Origin: CAYSUS01 sp964434165
GTDB lineage: Bacteria > Planctomycetota > Planctomycetia > Pirellulales > Thermoguttaceae
Assembly: GCA_964434165.1 (NCBI GenBank)
Contig: CAYSUS010000011.1
Location: 1 to 64,000, forward strand
DNA: 64,000 nucleotides
Direction of reading: 5' to 3'
Part shown: positions 61,314 to 64,000 of the stretch, piece after piece
How positions within the stretch are numbered: the first letter of the stretch is position 1
Layout: every line of letters begins with the position of its first letter
The notes under the pieces: model-generated
The model's input: the letters and a program-made list of their open reading frames with translations, nothing else
Told to the model about the DNA's origin: nothing
The model's database searches: none
Translations under genes and position numbers: made by a program

Positions 61314-62564
61314 ATGGAAGCTCAACCTCGGCCGATCCCCCGACCGCTGGCGGCCGGGGCGCGTCGCTTCGCGGCCGCCGCGGCGTGCCTGGTGCTTTCA
61401 TGGGTCGCGTGCGCCGCGGCCGATCGAGGCACGGCGGGCGAGACCACGTGGTGCGAGCCGCGCCTGTTGCCTCCCGGCAACGCGCTGCCCGAGGACGGAG
61501 CCCGGCCGGCGGAGGGCGACTGGGCCTCGCCCATGTTCCTGCGTTTCCCGTCCGTGCCGCCCGACTCCTGGACCTTCTTCGATCGGCCCGTCAACGAGAT
61601 CCACGTGCTCACCCCGTCGCCCGAGGTTCCGCCCAGCACGGTGCTCCTGGCCGCGGTGGACGAAGAGCCGCTCCTGGCTCCCGTGCCGGAGGCCCCGGAC
61701 GCGGGCGGACCGGTCGCAGAGGCGAAAACCCTGGGGCGCGAGCCCGAGGACTACAGCCTGGAGTTCCTCCGCCGCGAGACGGTGCTGCTGAAGCCGGGCC
61801 AGTGGCAGTTCGACGCCGGCATCGCCTACACGCTGACCGACACCGAGGTCCCCGTGTTCCTCGCCGCCGACTCGGTGGTCCGCGGCCGCATCCGCCAGCG
61901 CCTGCTCGTGGCGCCGTTTGAATTTCGCTTCGGGCTGGCGGAGCGCATGCAGGCCTTCCTCCGCGTGCCGGTGGGCTGGTCGAACACCGAGCTGTCGTAC
62001 CTGGGCGACGACGACTTCAGCAACACGGGCGGCATCGGCGACCTCCGCGGCGGTCTTTCGCTGCTGTTGTGGCGCGGTGGGCATCACGGTCCCGACGTGG
62101 TGGGCACATTCGCCTTCACCGCGCCGACCGGCAACGCCGACTTCCCCCTGCTCTCCACCTCGCCCGGCTCCCGGCTCGGCGAGGGTTTCTGGGCCCTGTC
62201 CGGCACCCTGCTGTTCATCCACACCTACGACCCCTTGACCCTGTTCTACGGGTTCGGATTCAACGAGCGGTTCGACGAGCGATTCAGCGGGTTCGTCGTC
62301 GATCCGGGCGGACAGTACCTCTACCAGGCCGGGCTGGGGTTCGCCGTGAACTCCCGGGTGACGCTCAGCGCGGCCTTCACGGGACTGTACATCGCCGAGG
62401 ACCACATCGACCGGGTTCGCGTGGAGGGGAGCATCCTCGAGCCGATGCAACTTCGCTTCGCGGCCACCGTCGCCCGGCCCGGCCGGATCATCGAGCCGTA
62501 CGTGGAGCTGGGCATCACGCGCGACGCCCCCTCGGCCAACGTGGGCATCATCTGGACGTTCTGA
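61314..62564 (+). CDS. Outer-membrane beta-barrel transporter, FapF-like
   Basis: 416 residues from ATG 61314. A signal peptide ends near residue 36; then about 115 residues of Pro/Glu-rich periplasmic sequence precede a barrel of about 260 residues (GQWQFDAGIAYTLTDTEVPV onward). It ends 'NVGIIWTF' with the terminal Phe of barrels. The pattern is like the phenol-degradation/FapF 'transporter' family. FapF is about 430 residues and sits beside the C39 protease FapD; here a C39 protease of matching length follows 73 bases later. Exported substrate unknown. The FapF-specific helical plug cannot be established by eye. Confidence 0.72.
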   Translation: MEAQPRPIPRPLAAGARRFAAAAACLVLSWVACAAADRGTAGETTWCEPRLLPPGNALPEDGARPAEGDWASPMFLRFPSVPPDSWTFFDRPVNEIHVLTPSPEVPPSTVLLAAVDEEPLLAPVPEAPDAGGPVAEAKTLGREPEDYSLEFLRRETVLLKPGQWQFDAGIAYTLTDTEVPVFLAADSVVRGRIRQRLLVAPFEFRFGLAERMQAFLRVPVGWSNTELSYLGDDDFSNTGGIGDLRGGLSLLLWRGGHHGPDVVGTFAFTAPTGNADFPLLSTSPGSRLGEGFWALSGTLLFIHTYDPLTLFYGFGFNERFDERFSGFVVDPGGQYLYQAGLGFAVNSRVTLSAAFTGLYIAEDHIDRVRVEGSILEPMQLRFAATVARPGRIIEPYVELGITRDAPSANVGIIWTF

Positions 62565-62637
62565 ACCCCCTCCGGCTGCCGCGCACGCCAACCGCCGGCC
62601 CTGGGCATCACCTCCTTTCACCAAGCGGGAGACGCTC

Positions 62638-63378
62638 GTGGAAGCCCGTTTCGCACTTGCCCGAGTCCTCCTTGAGGTCGCCAAGGGCCTGGCCGCCGCG
62701 GCGATCTTCGCGATCGCCGCCGCCGCGCTGAAGGCCGAGCCGCCCCGGGCCCCGGTCCGCGACCCGGACCGCGTCTTCCAGCGGCGCGTTGCGAGCTGGA
62801 AGGAGCTTCGCCAGCGCAACCTCGTCATGCAGAAGCGCGACTTCTCCTGCGGCGCCGCGGCCCTGGCCACGGTCGTCAGGTATTACTGGGGCGATGACGC
62901 CACCGAGAAGCAGTTTCTCGACGCGCTGGACAGGATGCTCACGCCCGAGGAGGCCAAGGACCGGGTGGAGAACGGGCTGGCATTGACCGATCTCCGCCGC
63001 GTGGCCGTCAAGAGCGGGTACCTGGCCACGATCGGCAAGCTCACGTTCGCCAGGCTCACCGAGTCGAAGGCCCCGGTCATCGTGGGCATCAGCCCCGAGG
63101 GGTACGACCATTTCGCGGTCTATCGCGGCTGGGACGGCTACTGGGTCTATCTGGCCGACCCGATCCGCGGCAACGTCCGCGTGCCGGCCGCCGAGTTCGT
63201 GCGCCAGTGGCAGAAAGGCGCGGTGCTCGTGGTGGCCAAGAAGGGCGTCAAGCCGCCCGAGGCGTCGCCGCTGGGCGTGACCGCCGAGGAGATCTGCGTG
63301 GGCCGGACCACGGACGAGCTGATCCGCAAGACGCCGCTGGTGCCGGCGGCGCCGCTGCCGCGCCCGTGGCGGCCGTGA
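62638..63378 (+). CDS. C39 family cysteine peptidase, FapD-like
   Basis: 246 residues from GTG 62638, with GGGAG nine bases upstream. An N-terminal hydrophobic stretch (about 14-31) could be an anchor or uncleaved signal. The C39 papain-like domain shows 'MQKRDFSCGAAALATVV' with oxyanion Gln65 and nucleophile Cys71, His in 'YDHFAVYRG' (about 157) and Asp in 'ADPIRGNVRVP' (about 173). Such domains cut leader peptides in bacteriocin exporters; stand-alone ones beside a barrel occur in Fap amyloid operons (FapD). It follows the barrel gene on the same strand, so the two probably act together. Confidence 0.85.
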   Translation: MEARFALARVLLEVAKGLAAAAIFAIAAAALKAEPPRAPVRDPDRVFQRRVASWKELRQRNLVMQKRDFSCGAAALATVVRYYWGDDATEKQFLDALDRMLTPEEAKDRVENGLALTDLRRVAVKSGYLATIGKLTFARLTESKAPVIVGISPEGYDHFAVYRGWDGYWVYLADPIRGNVRVPAAEFVRQWQKGAVLVVAKKGVKPPEASPLGVTAEEICVGRTTDELIRKTPLVPAAPLPRPWRP

Positions 63379-63427
63379 CCGAAAGGTCCGCTCCCCCCAG
63401 GTCGCGGTTTCGTTGGCCTCCGGCCTT

Positions 63428-64000
63428 TCACTTCACCTCCCGCACCACGCGAAACCCGACCGTCTCGTACGGTTGCAGCCGCGGGATGTGGTAGCGGACC
63501 GTGGAGGTCACGCCGTGCGGCCCGCAGTCCCAGGCCCCTCCCCGCGCCACGTGCATGGAGCCGCTCTCCGGGCCCGGCGGGTCGTCGGTCGGAGAGACCG
63601 CGTAGTAGCCGCCGTACCAGTCGTTGCAGTACTCGGCCACGTTGCCGTGCATGTCGTAGAGGCCGAACGGGTTGGGCCGGAAGCGGCCCGCCCGCGCGGT
63701 CCGGGCATACCCGTCGGAGGCCGCGATTCCGATCTTCGTCTCCGGCCATTCCTGGCGGAACGCCGCGTCGACCAGGTTGGCGTACGTGGCCAGCTCGTCC
63801 TCGTCGTCGCCGAAGTGATACCGCGTTGTCGTTCCGGCGCGGCACGCGTACTCCCACTCGGCCTCGGTCGGCAGCCGGTAGCGGATGCCTTCCTTCTGGC
63901 TGAGCCACTTGCAGAAGGCCACCGCGTCGTTCCACGTGACCGCGACCACCGGGTGATTCGCCGTCTGTTCGTGCCCCGGATTACTCCAGGTGTATTCCGG
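63428..64000 (-). CDS. Formylglycine-generating-enzyme family (SUMF1-like) protein, 5' truncated by window
   Basis: The minus-strand frame is open to the right edge, so the N-terminus lies beyond 64000; GTG 63949 is internal. About 190 residues are visible, beginning 'PEYTWSNPGHEQTANHPVVA'. FGE-sulfatase motifs include 'VTWNDAVAFCKWLS', 'YRLPTEAEWEYACRAG', 'NPFGLYDMHGNVAEYCNDWY' and 'GGAWDCG...RVVR' near the end. True FGE has two redox/copper cysteines in the C-terminal part; only some are evident here, so it may be a non-catalytic fold member, many of which occur in planctomycetes as ligand-binding or signalling domains. Domains N-terminal to this part, such as a kinase, may exist off the window. 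Confidence 0.88.
   Translation of the reverse strand, partial: PEYTWSNPGHEQTANHPVVAVTWNDAVAFCKWLSQKEGIRYRLPTEAEWEYACRAGTTTRYHFGDDEDELATYANLVDAAFRQEWPETKIGIAASDGYARTARAGRFRPNPFGLYDMHGNVAEYCNDWYGGYYAVSPTDDPPGPESGSMHVARGGAWDCGPHGVTSTVRYHIPRLQPYETVGFRVVREVK

Noticed and set aside
1..64000. tRNA, rRNA, insertion sequence, prophage or integrase genes
   Set aside because: Looked for cloverleaf-like sequence, transposase and integrase motifs on both strands; none could be supported by eye.

Overview
The window is a GC-rich (about two thirds G+C) bacterial chromosome segment that looks like a member of the Planctomycetota. The main evidence is several PEP-CTERM exported proteins, one of them a giant of about 2,990 residues, TPR and HEAT repeat proteins, a thioredoxin-trypsin fusion, a DUF4175-like Pro/Gln-rich membrane protein, a Lpg1974-like outer-membrane protein and a sulfatase-modifying-factor-like protein. 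Intergenic DNA is full of short hairpin repeats of the kind whose chance translations read 'TRSVSEG', 'PTRQRGA' or 'FPRRAWER'. The taxon is inferred from gene content; no rRNA or marker phylogeny was available. The high GC makes long antisense open frames common, and these were discarded.

Layout. 1-6.5 kb: 3' part of a low-complexity membrane protein, a small lipoprotein, a two-LamG PEP-CTERM protein and the relic of another PEP-CTERM tail. 6.6-16.3 kb: sugar-phosphate isomerase-like protein, GT39-type glycosyltransferase, a conserved hypothetical, a sodium:solute symporter, a GH130 phosphorylase, a secreted esterase and a secreted TPR protein. 16.8-25.8 kb: one giant PA14/LamG/PEP-CTERM surface protein. 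26.5-29.0 kb: hisI, hisG (long form), a Nudix hydrolase and ferritin. 29.0-35.8 kb: TPR protein, a diguanylate-cyclase-like protein with a degenerate active site, thioredoxin-protease fusion, ROK sugar kinase and an Ala-rich helical protein. 36.5-46.9 kb: nadB, HEAT protein, a one-TM protein, and a GldA / fused GldF-GldG / DUF4340 transporter cassette behind a near-consensus promoter. 47.4-49.4 kb: a PEP-CTERM protein, a dead C-type-lectin PEP-CTERM gene and hypB. 49.4-58.6 kb, all on the minus strand: BAX-inhibitor-1-like protein, lnt, two small coupled membrane proteins, mreB, mreC, mreD, mrdA (PBP2), a complete rod-elongation cluster. 59-64 kb: small secreted Gly/Asn-rich protein, Lpg1974-like porin, an outer-membrane barrel plus C39 peptidase pair resembling FapF/FapD, and a 5'-truncated formylglycine-generating-enzyme-family gene.

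Themes. Much of the window concerns the cell envelope: sorting of large exported proteins, outer-membrane barrels, lipoprotein acylation (lnt) and the elongasome. Carbohydrate use is the second theme (GH130, symporter, isomerase, ROK kinase). The most interesting non-gene signal is a family of six intergenic 31-bp hairpins with identical 13-5-13 architecture. Next come a palindromic insertion inside the GT39 gene and the candidate Fap-like export pair at 61.3-63.4 kb.
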